Assembly (NCBI GenBank): GCA_015067385.1
Contig: SVMP01000043.1
Location: 1 to 13,742 of the forward strand
Direction of reading: 5' to 3'
Origin: Oscillospiraceae bacterium
GTDB taxonomy: Bacteria; Bacillota; Clostridia; Oscillospirales; UBA644
Length of the DNA stretch: 13,742 nucleotides
In this document: positions 6,601-13,742 of the stretch, one piece after another
How the letters are laid out: every line of letters begins with the position of its first letter
How positions within the stretch are numbered: position 1 is the first letter of the stretch
Program-made: the position numbers and the translations under genes
Notes under the pieces: model-generated
The model's database searches: none
Told to the model about the DNA's origin: nothing
What the model saw: the letters and a program-made list of their open reading frames with translations, nothing else

Positions 6601-7441
6601 ATACTCTGCAAAGTAAGCCGTCTTTTTCTTCGATATCGACCAATACGGGACGTTCGTTCGGAGAATTGTTGGGCTGATGACAGATAAATTTAAGTGTGCC
6701 GTCAAGAGCCTTAAAGATCATTCCGTGACCGCCGTCCTGTTCGAAAAGGAGTTTATCGGATAATTTCCACGAACCCTTAACGCCGCCTTCCGAATATGCG
6801 ATAGCCTCAAGATAACCGAGTTCTCCAAAGCTTGACCAGATCATAAGGAGTTTGCCATCGGAATTTTTGAACATGAAAGGACCGTCCGTAACATATCCGT
6901 CATTTCCGAGGCTTTTAACCTTAGGCTGTTCAGATGCACGAAGGATAAAGAAAGGTTCGCTGACGGGTTTTGAAAGATCTTCGGAAAGTTCAACACCGCA
7001 GATCTCGCCGTTTCTGATCTGAGTCCATTCATGGCAGAAGATCATATAGGGACGTCCGTCTTCAACATAAAAAGTTCCGTCAAGACTGGACCATTCAACA
7101 GGGGTGATCGAACCGTTACTGTGAAAATCAAACGGTCCCATGGGGGATTCGGCTTTAAGGATATATGTTCCGTTCATAGGTCTGTTAAACGTTACGAACA
7201 TATAGTAATTTCCGTTATACTTATGTACCTCGGGTGCCCACATATGAGCCTTCCAATTATCGTCCTCAGGTACGGCGAAAACCTCATGAGCCTCTGACCA
7301 GTTTTCGAGATCATCACTAACAAAAACATCAACGCCGTAGATCGTTCCCCAAGCACCCTTACCTCTTGTGCCGTAAAGATAATATTTTCCGTCATCAACA
7401 AGAACAAAGGGGTCTCTGACATGTATATCTGAAAATTTCAT
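6599..7441 (-). CDS. Glycoside hydrolase family 43 (arabinosidase/xylosidase-like)
   Basis: This 280-residue protein is a single five-bladed beta-propeller of the GH43 type, without a signal peptide, so it probably acts on imported oligosaccharides. Landmarks are RDPF at residues 9-12 (D10, expected catalytic base), WAPE at 68-71, SLDGTFY at 119-125 (D121, the pKa-modulating Asp), TDGPF at 185-189, and GGHGMIF at 237-243 (H239). In classical GH43 enzymes the general acid is a Glu in an E-G-P motif; here that position is Asp186, so the exact subfamily and activity are uncertain. I chose the ATG at 7441 because GGAGAG (7449-7454) lies 7 bases upstream; an in-frame ATG at 7456 would add MESYS but has no ribosome binding site. 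It lies 40 bases after the PHP gene and ends the ATPase-lplA cluster. Confidence 0.88.
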   Translation of the reverse strand: MKFSDIHVRDPFVLVDDGKYYLYGTRGKGAWGTIYGVDVFVSDDLENWSEAHEVFAVPEDDNWKAHMWAPEVHKYNGNYYMFVTFNRPMNGTYILKAESPMGPFDFHSNGSITPVEWSSLDGTFYVEDGRPYMIFCHEWTQIRNGEICGVELSEDLSKPVSEPFFILRASEQPKVKSLGNDGYVTDGPFMFKNSDGKLLMIWSSFGELGYLEAIAYSEGGVKGSWKLSDKLLFEQDGGHGMIFKALDGTLKFICHQPNNSPNERPVLVDIEEKDGLLCRV

Positions 7442-7463
7442 ACTATAGCTCTCCATTGATTAT

Positions 7464-7493
7464 TATTTAAGAATTTTTTATTTAAGAATTTTT
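7464..7493. repeat. Perfect 15-bp tandem duplication over the PHP gene stop
   Basis: TATTTAAGAATTTTT occurs twice back to back (7464-7478 and 7479-7493). The downstream copy on the plus strand contains the last codons and TAA stop (7482-7484) of the PHP-domain gene. Because 15 is a multiple of three, the other copy repeats the same stop in frame (7467-7469). It is probably a replication-slippage product. Confidence 0.9.
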
Positions 7494-8762
7494 ACCGATA
7501 GAAGCGTAATATTCTATTCTGTCCGCAAGATACGGATAAGCAAGCTCTGTTCTTTCGGAAACGAAGCTCTTGCCGAGATCTTCTGTAGCAGCTTTTTCGT
7601 GACCTATAAGAGCCCAAGCCGCATCCTGAAGATTCGAAAATTCGGGGTCTCTCTGAGCCATACAGATAAAGCTCTGGCGAGGAGTATTTATATCTTCACC
7701 GCTGATCTGGAAGAATCCGTATTTATCGCAAAGCTCGCGTAAACGGCGAAGCTGTTCGATAGTGTTTCTTGAGGGCATATATGTAATTGCTGTAAAACCG
7801 GTCTTTTTAAGCCATTTTACAAGATCTTCAAGGAAATCGTCTTCAAATTTCTGTGCACGTTTGTCGCCGGTAACGCTGTTTGTAACGTCTCCGAGATAAG
7901 GATAAGCCATAATAGCACCGGTCTTGTTTGCAAGTTCAACTATCTTTGAAACATCAGGACATTCCTCGTCATTTGCTTCAACGTAAAAACGTGTAACATC
8001 GCTCTTGAGAACGCCGAGAAGATCATATTCATAACATTTATTATCGGGATCGGAAAGGAAACCTTCGATCTTTGCGGAAACGTTATATTTAAGATCATTT
8101 CTGAGAAAATCAACGACAGCCTGACCTTTCCCGAATTTTTCGATGATCTTATTGCTTACAGCGCAGAGGAGGTGACGTTCTGTAATACTTCCGCCATCAT
8201 GAAGAACGGAAAGGGGAACAACATCTTTATCAAAATCAACATTTATTCCGTAAGGATTAAGGATCCCGTTGAGATTTGCGATCATTTTCTTATTTCGTTC
8301 ATTTCGTGCAGCCGTGATTGGCTTAAAGTATTCTCTGACAGTTTCAAACTGAGTATGGGGAATACCGTGGAGAGAACAGTATATAACGGAAAGCTGATCG
8401 GGATTATTGATCTTTTTGCCGAGGAAAGGCGAATCCTTCACACTTACACGGCACTCTGCACCGCATGTAGAAGCAACACCGAGATATTCGGTCGCTTCAA
8501 CAAATTCCGCACAGCCGCCGACACTGTCATGGTCCATGATGCCAACCGTGGAAAGACCTGCCATGTATCCGAAATATGCAGCAGCAGACGGAGAATAGGG
8601 AGAGAAGGAGTATGTGGTATGGATGTGGTTATTAACGTCATCCTGTCCTTTTTCAGGGACTATCTCACCTTTTTTTATCATTTCACCGAGAGCTTTTGCA
8701 GCTTCGAGACGTTCCGCACGATCTGCAGAATTAAGCTGTTGTTCAAGTATTTTTCTGTCCAT
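7482..8762 (-). CDS. PHP-domain metal-dependent phosphoesterase-like protein
   Basis: This 426-residue protein has the metal-ligand motifs of the polymerase-and-histidinol-phosphatase (PHP) superfamily: H46-x-H48 in NHIHTTYSFSP, the D77-H78-D79 motif in GIMDHDS, E103 in GAEC, H132 in LHG, H188 and H197 (VLHDGGSITERH), and a late GED (355-357). Between them is a large insert of about 150 residues including a helical RNERNKKMIANLN segment. PHP proteins hydrolyse phosphoesters such as histidinol phosphate or nucleotides, but this subfamily has no known substrate. I chose the ATG at 8762 because AGGAG (8771-8775) lies 8 bases upstream and overlaps the lplA TAG stop; an in-frame ATG at 8786 lies inside lplA with no site. 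It sits between lplA and the GH43 gene in one unit. Confidence 0.85.
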   Translation of the reverse strand: MDRKILEQQLNSADRAERLEAAKALGEMIKKGEIVPEKGQDDVNNHIHTTYSFSPYSPSAAAYFGYMAGLSTVGIMDHDSVGGCAEFVEATEYLGVASTCGAECRVSVKDSPFLGKKINNPDQLSVIYCSLHGIPHTQFETVREYFKPITAARNERNKKMIANLNGILNPYGINVDFDKDVVPLSVLHDGGSITERHLLCAVSNKIIEKFGKGQAVVDFLRNDLKYNVSAKIEGFLSDPDNKCYEYDLLGVLKSDVTRFYVEANDEECPDVSKIVELANKTGAIMAYPYLGDVTNSVTGDKRAQKFEDDFLEDLVKWLKKTGFTAITYMPSRNTIEQLRRLRELCDKYGFFQISGEDINTPRQSFICMAQRDPEFSNLQDAAWALIGHEKAATEDLGKSFVSERTELAYPYLADRIEYYASIGKNS

Positions 8763-8773
8763 GATTATATCTC

Positions 8774-9760
8774 CTAAAAAAAACATTTTATGAGTTCGTC
8801 GGTTTCAACACCGACAAAAAAGTCTTTAATTTTTATTTTTTCAAAAAGTGAAGTCAGTATTTCCTTTCGATGCTCTGTCCCGATAAGATAAGAAACGAAC
8901 TCTTCTTTCGGTCTGACAGAAAAGAAATCCCCGAACACTTCTGCTTTTTCGATCTTGCCGTCAACGATCTCAAGTTCGATCTGTACCGTTCCGCAAGAAA
9001 GATATGCCGTTCTCGAAAAGGAATACTTTGGAGAATTTCCGTAATTCCATTGCCATGTACGGTATTTGGAGTCGGCAAGAGATTCTATACTATCCGTTTC
9101 CTGAGCGGAAAGACAGGAATATTCACAGTCTGTTTTATTGATAAAATAATCCGCAACAAGAGAGATAAATTCACACGCAGTATAGTTTTTATCTGACGGA
9201 AGATGATCTTTTATATTGGTAACTCTGGAACGAACCGATCGGATAGCCTTGGATCTTATTTTTTCGGGATTAACAGTCAAAACCTCCCCTACCCTGTCAA
9301 GATCAGATGAGTAAAGCAAAGTTCCGTGATGAAGAACTCTGCCGTCGGATATATGCTGCGCATTACCCGAAAATTTCATACCGTCAATAAGAAGATCGTT
9401 TCTTCCCGAGAATTCCGCATTGACACCGAGAGTTGAGAGAAGTTCGATTATGGGCGCTGCGAATTTCTTAAAATCCAGGCAACACTCATCACCCTGAGAT
9501 GTTATAACGGAATAATTTATGTTTCCCAGATCATGAAATACAGCCCCGCCTCCGGTTATTCGACGAACGACCGAAATACCGTATTTCTCAATTGAATCCT
9601 GATTGATTTCAGATAAAGTGTTCTGATTTCTGCCGATGATGACAGCATTTTTATTCTGCCAAAGGATAACGATATCATCTTTTGTTTCGGAAAAAAGGTA
9701 TTCTTCCGCAGCAAGATTAAATTCAGGCTCTGTGCTCTTTAACACTATAAGCCTTGTCAT
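8774..9760 (-). CDS. lplA: Lipoate--protein ligase
   Basis: This 328-residue enzyme activates free lipoate with ATP and attaches it to lysines of lipoyl domains (E2 subunits, glycine-cleavage H protein). It has the family hallmarks: RRITGGGAVFHDLGNINYS at residues 66-84, GRNDLLIDGMKFSGNAQ at 119-135 with the catalytic-site Lys129, and HGTLLY at 145-150. The C-terminal accessory domain is present (RTWQWNYGNSPKYSF, about 234-248), as in full-length LplA rather than the short LplJ/LipM types. The ATG overlaps the ntpD stop (ATGA at 9757-9760), so it is translationally linked to the V-ATPase operon, with GGGCGGAAG as a possible ribosome binding site. No lipoyl-domain gene is in the window. Confidence 0.94.
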   Translation of the reverse strand: MTRLIVLKSTEPEFNLAAEEYLFSETKDDIVILWQNKNAVIIGRNQNTLSEINQDSIEKYGISVVRRITGGGAVFHDLGNINYSVITSQGDECCLDFKKFAAPIIELLSTLGVNAEFSGRNDLLIDGMKFSGNAQHISDGRVLHHGTLLYSSDLDRVGEVLTVNPEKIRSKAIRSVRSRVTNIKDHLPSDKNYTACEFISLVADYFINKTDCEYSCLSAQETDSIESLADSKYRTWQWNYGNSPKYSFSRTAYLSCGTVQIELEIVDGKIEKAEVFGDFFSVRPKEEFVSYLIGTEHRKEILTSLFEKIKIKDFFVGVETDELIKCFF

Positions 9761-10413
9761 ACGCTTCCGCCCTGTCTCGCTTCGGCAAGCATCATATCTT
9801 TAACTTTCATAAGACGGGTAATATTTCCACGCTCGTTTTCATCAAGTTTCATAACGATGCTCTTGATGGTAACCTCAAGATTCGGTATCATAACATGTTC
9901 AAGCGCATTTACACGTCTTCTTGTTTTTTCTATCTCGGACGCAAGAAGTTGAACGCTCTTTTCCGTTTCGGCAAGTTCAACAAGCTGCGAAACGATGTTG
10001 GACAAAGCGCCTACAGCAACGTCCAGTTCTGCCGTTGTAGTAACAAATCCGTAAGCATAAATATCGGAATCCTTGCCCGTCATGGAATAATCGAACTTGG
10101 GAACAGCAACACTCATGATATTTCTGGTTGACGTTTCAAGCTCTATTGACTGTTTGGGACAAATGAGAGCTTCTTCAACAGCCTGCGGAGACATTGTCGC
10201 AGATGCAACGGAAAAGGATGTCTGAACATTCTTGAGATTTTCTTCAACGACAGCGCGTAATTCTCTGTTTTTTCTGACGAGCTCGAGGAACTGTTTTACC
10301 ATTTCATCTCGCTTATCTTTAAGAAGTTTATGACCTCGACGAGCCGTTGCAAGTCTTTTTTTCAACTTGGAAAGCTCCATTCTGGTCGGATTAACTTTCA
10401 TTATAGTTGCCAT
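9757..10413 (-). CDS. ntpD: V-type ATP synthase subunit D
   Basis: This 218-residue protein is the central shaft of the A/V-type ATPase, coupling the A3B3 head to the membrane rotor. It starts MATIMKVNPTRMELSKLKKRLATARRGHKLLKDKRDEM, the conserved N-terminal helix of the family, and ends in the second long helix (VNALEHVMIPNLEVTIKSIVMKLDENERG), with most of the chain predicted as coiled coil. GGTGA precedes the ATG at 10413. It follows ntpB after 70 bases and overlaps lplA by 4 bases. The gene order A-B-D is the usual one for this operon in Firmicutes. Confidence 0.96.
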   Translation of the reverse strand: MATIMKVNPTRMELSKLKKRLATARRGHKLLKDKRDEMVKQFLELVRKNRELRAVVEENLKNVQTSFSVASATMSPQAVEEALICPKQSIELETSTRNIMSVAVPKFDYSMTGKDSDIYAYGFVTTTAELDVAVGALSNIVSQLVELAETEKSVQLLASEIEKTRRRVNALEHVMIPNLEVTIKSIVMKLDENERGNITRLMKVKDMMLAEARQGGSV

Positions 10414-10483
10414 TTAAATCACCGCTTCGGCACGATAAATTTTACCCATGCCGATCTTCAAAAAATATTGAATCAAGCAAAGA
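10414..10483 (-). promoter_or_regulatory. ntpB-ntpD intercistronic spacer with hairpin and mini-ORF
   Basis: This 70-base spacer is longer than the overlaps elsewhere in the cluster. It holds an inverted repeat TCGGCA/TGCCGA (10427-10432 and 10449-10454, 16-base loop). A mini-ORF from ATG at 10449 encodes MGKIYRAEAVI and stops with TAA at 10414-10416, directly abutting the ntpD ATG. The mini-ORF has only a weak ribosome binding site, so coding is doubtful; translational coupling or an RNA-processing role is possible. Confidence 0.3.
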
Positions 10484-11860
10484 TCAATCCTTGTTCTTTG
10501 CATACTTTTCGTAAACAGACTGTTTTATTCTCTTGAGCTCGGAACGCGGGAACATAGAAAGAAGTTCCCAACCGAGATCCAGTGTTTCTTCGATAGATCT
10601 GTTTGTGGTGTAGCCTTGGTTTACGTATTTTTCCTCAAATTCATCGGCAAACTTCGCATATACTCTGTCGATGGGAGTAAGCGCAGCCTCGCCGAGAATT
10701 ATCATAAGCTCTTTTGCTTCTTTTCCTCTTGCATAACAAGCAAAGAGCTGATTCATAGTGTTTGCATGGTCCTCACGTGTCTTTCCGTCACCGATACCTT
10801 TATCTTTAAGACGCGAAAGAGACGGCAAAACATCGATAGGCGGAGTAACGCCTTTCTTGTAAAGATCGCGTGAAAGAATTATCTGTCCCTCTGTAATATA
10901 GCCGGTGAGGTCGGGAATGGGATGTGTTTTATCGTCTTCGGGCATGGTAAGAATGGGGATCATTGTTATTGAACCCTCGCTGTCGATTCTTCTGCCGGCA
11001 CGCTCATACATAGTTGCAAGGTCAGTGTACATATAACCGGGGTATCCGCGTCTGCCCGGAACTTCTTTTCTTGCGGCAGATACTTCACGGATAGCTTCCG
11101 CATAGTTCGTAATATCGGTCATAATAACAAGAACATGCATACCGAGGTCAAACGCAAGATATTCCGCAGCGGTAAGGGCTACACGGGGAGTAGATATACG
11201 TGCGATAGCGGAGTCTGACGAAAGGTTTATAAAAAGAACCGTTCTGTCGATTGCGCCCGTACGTTTAAAGTCGGAAATAAAAAAGTCAGCTTCTTCGAAT
11301 GTTATACCGACAGCGGCAAAAACTACCGCAAATTTGGAATCTGTACCGAGAACCTTTGCCTGTCTTGCGATCTGAGCCGCAAGATTAGCGTGAGGAAGAC
11401 CCGAACCCGAAAAAATAGGAAGCTTCTGTCCTCGAACAAGTGTATTCAAGCCATCGATAGCGGAAACACCTGTCTGAATAAATTCAGAGGGATAGTTTCT
11501 GGAAGCAGGATTCATCGGCGTACCGTTGATGTCCATCATTTTTTCAGCAATTACGGGAACGGCATTATCGATAGGTCTGCCGAGACCGTCGAAAATTCTG
11601 CCGAGAATATCGGGAGAAACACCGAATTCGATACCTGTTCCGAGAAAACGGACGGAACTTTCCGCAAGGTTCATACCTGCAGAAGAGTCAAAAAGCTGAA
11701 CGACAGCATCGGTACCGTTTACTTCAAGAACTTTACAGCGGCGGATCTCACCTGTCTGGGTACGGATCTCGCCGAGCTCGCCGTAAGTTACACCCGATAC
11801 ATTTTTTACGACCATAAGAGGCCCGGCAACTTCCTGAATTGATTTATATTCTTTATGCAT
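10484..11860 (-). CDS. ntpB: V-type ATP synthase subunit B
   Basis: This 458-residue protein is the non-catalytic nucleotide-site subunit of the A3B3 hexamer. The start (KSIQEVAGPLMVVKNVSGVTYGELGEI) and the blocks FDGLGRPIDN (90-99), RNYPSEFIQTGVSAIDGLNTLVRGQKLPIFSGSGLPHA (121-158), RRGYPGYMYTDLATMYERAGR and ITYEGQI-like TGYITEGQI are all family hallmarks. The P-loop position reads SGSGLPHA (151-158) without the GKT, as expected for subunit B. Its ATG overlaps the ntpA stop by one base (TAATG, 11858-11862), and GGAGG lies 10 bases upstream within ntpA, so translation is coupled. Length is normal. Confidence 0.97.
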   Translation of the reverse strand: MHKEYKSIQEVAGPLMVVKNVSGVTYGELGEIRTQTGEIRRCKVLEVNGTDAVVQLFDSSAGMNLAESSVRFLGTGIEFGVSPDILGRIFDGLGRPIDNAVPVIAEKMMDINGTPMNPASRNYPSEFIQTGVSAIDGLNTLVRGQKLPIFSGSGLPHANLAAQIARQAKVLGTDSKFAVVFAAVGITFEEADFFISDFKRTGAIDRTVLFINLSSDSAIARISTPRVALTAAEYLAFDLGMHVLVIMTDITNYAEAIREVSAARKEVPGRRGYPGYMYTDLATMYERAGRRIDSEGSITMIPILTMPEDDKTHPIPDLTGYITEGQIILSRDLYKKGVTPPIDVLPSLSRLKDKGIGDGKTREDHANTMNQLFACYARGKEAKELMIILGEAALTPIDRVYAKFADEFEEKYVNQGYTTNRSIEETLDLGWELLSMFPRSELKRIKQSVYEKYAKNKD

Positions 11861-13647
11861 TATTCATCGGCCTCCATAGTTTTGAGAATATTTTCCGTTT
11901 CAATATCAAGCTGAGCCTTGATCTCCTCGTAAGCCGCCGCAACGTCTTGCTCCACAACATCTTTAAGATGGGCAATTCTGTCACGAACGGGCATTTCGAT
12001 AAGTTTATCGAGATCTGCGCCTGCGGCAAGAGCATCGGACGTCTTCTTGTAATACGTCATAACAAGATCAAGAATAGCATTCTGCTTTTCAAGAGAAGAA
12101 TATGAATCTTCCTCACTCATAGCATTCTGCTGCAGATAGTCTTCACGAATAGATCTTGCGGTTTCCATGACAATACGGTCTTCAGAAGAGATCGCATCAA
12201 TACCGACGAGTTTTACGATCTCGTCAAGTTCGTTTTCGATCTGAAGAAGTTTAAGTGCCTGAGAAGACTGAGTTTTTCTGTTCGAGTATCCGTTCTGAGC
12301 ATAATAATCGGAAAGTTTATCGTAATAAAGTGAATAAGAATTAAGCCAGTTAATTGCAGGGAAATGACGTTTATATGCAAGAGATGAGTCAAGTCCCCAG
12401 AAAACCTTTACGATTCGCATCGTAGCCTGAGCAACAGGGTCAGAAAGGTCGCCGCCTGCGGGAGAAACAGCACCGATAGCCGTAAGGCTGCCTGTTCTTC
12501 CGTCAGAACCGAGACATTCAACGTATCCTGCACGTTCATAGAACTGAGCAAGACGAGAAGTAAGATATGCGGGATAACCTTCTTCACCGGGCATTTCTTC
12601 AAGACGACCCGACATTTCACGGAGCGCCTCTGCCCAACGGGAAGTAGAGTCAGCCATAATAGCGACATCGTAACCCATATCTCTGAAATATTCAGCAATA
12701 GTAATACCTGTATAGATAGATGCTTCACGTGCTGCAACCGGCATATCCGAAGTGTTTGCAATAAGAACCGTTCTGTTCATAAGGCTCTGACCGGTTCTGG
12801 GGTCCTTAAGTTCGGGGAATTCACGGAGAACGTCCGTCATTTCATTTCCGCGTTCGCCGCAGCCGATGTAAACAACAATATCAACGTCAGACCATTTTGC
12901 AAGCTGATGCTGAACGACGGTCTTACCGCTGCCAAAAGGACCGGGAACACATGCAGTACCGCCTTTTGCAAGCGGGAAAAGCGTGTCGATGATCCTCTGA
13001 CCTGTCGTAAACGGAACAGAGGGAGCCATTTTATTTTTGTACGGACGACCCTTTCTTACGGGCCAACGCTGCATGAGTTTTATCTCAACGGATTCTCCGC
13101 TCGGTTTTTTTACTTTTGCAACGAGCTGATTTACTGTATAAGAGCCTGATTTGATGTAGATGATCTCGCCTTCGATATCGGGAGGGACCATGATCTTATG
13201 AGTGAACGCAGGGGTTTCCTGAACAGTGCCTATAATGTCGCCCGGCTTTACTGTTTCGCCTATTTTAACACAGGAAACAAAATCCCAATAGATCTCTCTG
13301 TTAAGTGCAGGAATATCAACGCCTCTTTCGATGAGCGCACCGCACTGTTCGCGGATAGCCTCAAGGGGACGCTGAATACCGTCATATATATTTTTTATAA
13401 GACCAGGACCGAGCTCGACGGAAAGCTGCATATCGTCGGAAACAACAATGTCTCCGGGGCCGATACCGGCTGTCTCTTCATAGACCTGAATAGATGCTTT
13501 ATCGCCGCGCATTTCTATTATCTCGCCGATAAGACGGGATTTACCGACACGAACGACGTCAAACATATTTGCGCCGCCCATGCCCTCGGCAACTACAAGC
13601 GGTCCCGCAACCTTGATTATTTTACCTTCTGCTTTATTTGATGCCAT
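11860..13647 (-). CDS. ntpA: V-type ATP synthase subunit A (catalytic)
   Basis: This 595-residue protein is the catalytic subunit of the A/V-type ATPase head, hydrolysing or making ATP while coupling to H+ or Na+ translocation. Walker A is G236PFGSGKT243, the catalytic Glu region is GCGERGNE (E265), and Walker B with the following signature is DVAIMADSTSRWAE (D333, R337). The non-homologous insert typical of A/V subunit A lies at about 120-205. I chose the ATG at 13647 (MASNKAEGKI) because GGAG (13654-13657) is 6 bases upstream; the in-frame ATGs at 13659 and 13680 would add up to 11 residues and overlap a hairpin. Ion specificity resides in subunit K and cannot be judged here. It is followed directly by ntpB. 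Confidence 0.97.
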   Translation of the reverse strand: MASNKAEGKIIKVAGPLVVAEGMGGANMFDVVRVGKSRLIGEIIEMRGDKASIQVYEETAGIGPGDIVVSDDMQLSVELGPGLIKNIYDGIQRPLEAIREQCGALIERGVDIPALNREIYWDFVSCVKIGETVKPGDIIGTVQETPAFTHKIMVPPDIEGEIIYIKSGSYTVNQLVAKVKKPSGESVEIKLMQRWPVRKGRPYKNKMAPSVPFTTGQRIIDTLFPLAKGGTACVPGPFGSGKTVVQHQLAKWSDVDIVVYIGCGERGNEMTDVLREFPELKDPRTGQSLMNRTVLIANTSDMPVAAREASIYTGITIAEYFRDMGYDVAIMADSTSRWAEALREMSGRLEEMPGEEGYPAYLTSRLAQFYERAGYVECLGSDGRTGSLTAIGAVSPAGGDLSDPVAQATMRIVKVFWGLDSSLAYKRHFPAINWLNSYSLYYDKLSDYYAQNGYSNRKTQSSQALKLLQIENELDEIVKLVGIDAISSEDRIVMETARSIREDYLQQNAMSEEDSYSSLEKQNAILDLVMTYYKKTSDALAAGADLDKLIEMPVRDRIAHLKDVVEQDVAAAYEEIKAQLDIETENILKTMEADE

Positions 13648-13661
13648 TTTTTTCTCCATTC

Positions 13662-13730
13662 TGCCGTGTAAATACGGCATAAACTAAATTCAGAAGCATT
13701 TTACGATCTGAATTTAAACGTGAAATCACG
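13662..13730 (-). other. ntpA leader with three consecutive inverted repeats
   Basis: Between the window edge and the ntpA start lie three inverted repeats. CGTG/CACG with a 4-base loop lies at 13719-13730. TAAATTCAGA/TCTGAATTTA, a perfect 10-bp stem with 12-base loop, lies at 13685-13716. TGCCGT/ACGGCA with 6-base loop lies at 13662-13679, just ahead of the ribosome binding site. The largest is followed by GTTTATG, so it is not a good terminator. The preceding gene may end here (a TGA at 13726-13728 closes one minus-strand frame, and another frame stays open to about 13633), but too little is visible to identify it. Confidence 0.5.
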
Positions 13731-13742
13731 CTGCGACAATTA

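Noticed and set aside
8172..8777. 201-residue plus-strand frame opposite the PHP gene
   Set aside because: It is a shadow of a well-supported minus-strand gene and has no recognisable domain or start signal.
8763..8786. Longer start for the PHP gene (MFFLGDII...)
   Set aside because: It lies inside lplA without a ribosome binding site, while the ATG at 8762 has AGGAG at ideal spacing.
10484..11860. Missing Walker A lysine in subunit B read as a damaged gene
   Set aside because: V/A-type B subunits normally lack an intact P-loop; this is the family norm.
13648..13680. Longer start for ntpA (MPYLHGRMEKK...)
   Set aside because: The extension comes from a hairpin and the Shine-Dalgarno itself; family members start close to MASNKAEGKI.

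Overview
The window looks like chromosomal DNA of a low-to-moderate-GC Gram-positive anaerobe of the class Clostridia, most likely a Ruminococcus/Oscillospiraceae-type gut bacterium. This is inferred from gene content and style: an A/V-type (Ntp) ATPase, a GH43 glycosidase, a stand-alone URO-D-like protein, a DeoD-type purine nucleoside phosphorylase, strong GGAGG ribosome binding sites, and secreted proteins with Gram-positive signal peptides. I see no rRNA, tRNA, CRISPR array, transposase or phage gene. Coding density is high and most of the window is ordinary core or housekeeping DNA.

Layout, left to right. (1) 1-1305, plus strand: the 3' end of an AI-2E-family permease gene, then a URO-D-superfamily protein 5 bases downstream, closed by a clear intrinsic terminator. 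(2) 1304-5638, minus strand, transcribed right to left: a 1021-residue membrane-anchored transglutaminase-like protein with a very acidic, internally repeated C-terminal tail. It overlaps by 4 bases (ATGA) with deoD-type purine nucleoside phosphorylase, and a NUDIX hydrolase follows. An extended -10 promoter sits just upstream of the large gene. (3) 5871-6524, plus strand: a textbook promoter driving a small secreted protein and a 55-residue two-helix membrane protein. This pair is divergent from the large gene and ends at a hairpin shared with the next cluster. (4) 6560-13742, minus strand, transcribed right to left: ntpA, ntpB and ntpD (V-type ATPase subunits A, B, D), then lplA overlapping ntpD by ATGA, then a PHP-domain protein whose Shine-Dalgarno overlaps the lplA stop codon, then a GH43 family glycosidase, ending at a strong hairpin terminator. 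The earlier ATPase genes (I, K, E, C, F) presumably lie beyond the right edge.

How they work together. The A3B3 catalytic head and the D shaft of the rotary ATPase couple ATP to H+ or Na+ movement; the ion cannot be told from these subunits. The downstream lplA, PHP and GH43 genes have no obvious mechanistic link to the ATPase, but spacing and overlaps indicate one transcription unit. The transglutaminase-like protein, PNP and NUDIX genes form another tightly packed unit.

I do not see a convincing new defence or mobile system. The most unusual items are the transglutaminase-like protein with a long, probably cytoplasmic Glu-rich tail carrying a near-perfect 282-bp tandem duplication, its translational coupling to a nucleoside phosphorylase, and the ATPase-lipoate ligase-PHP-GH43 linkage.
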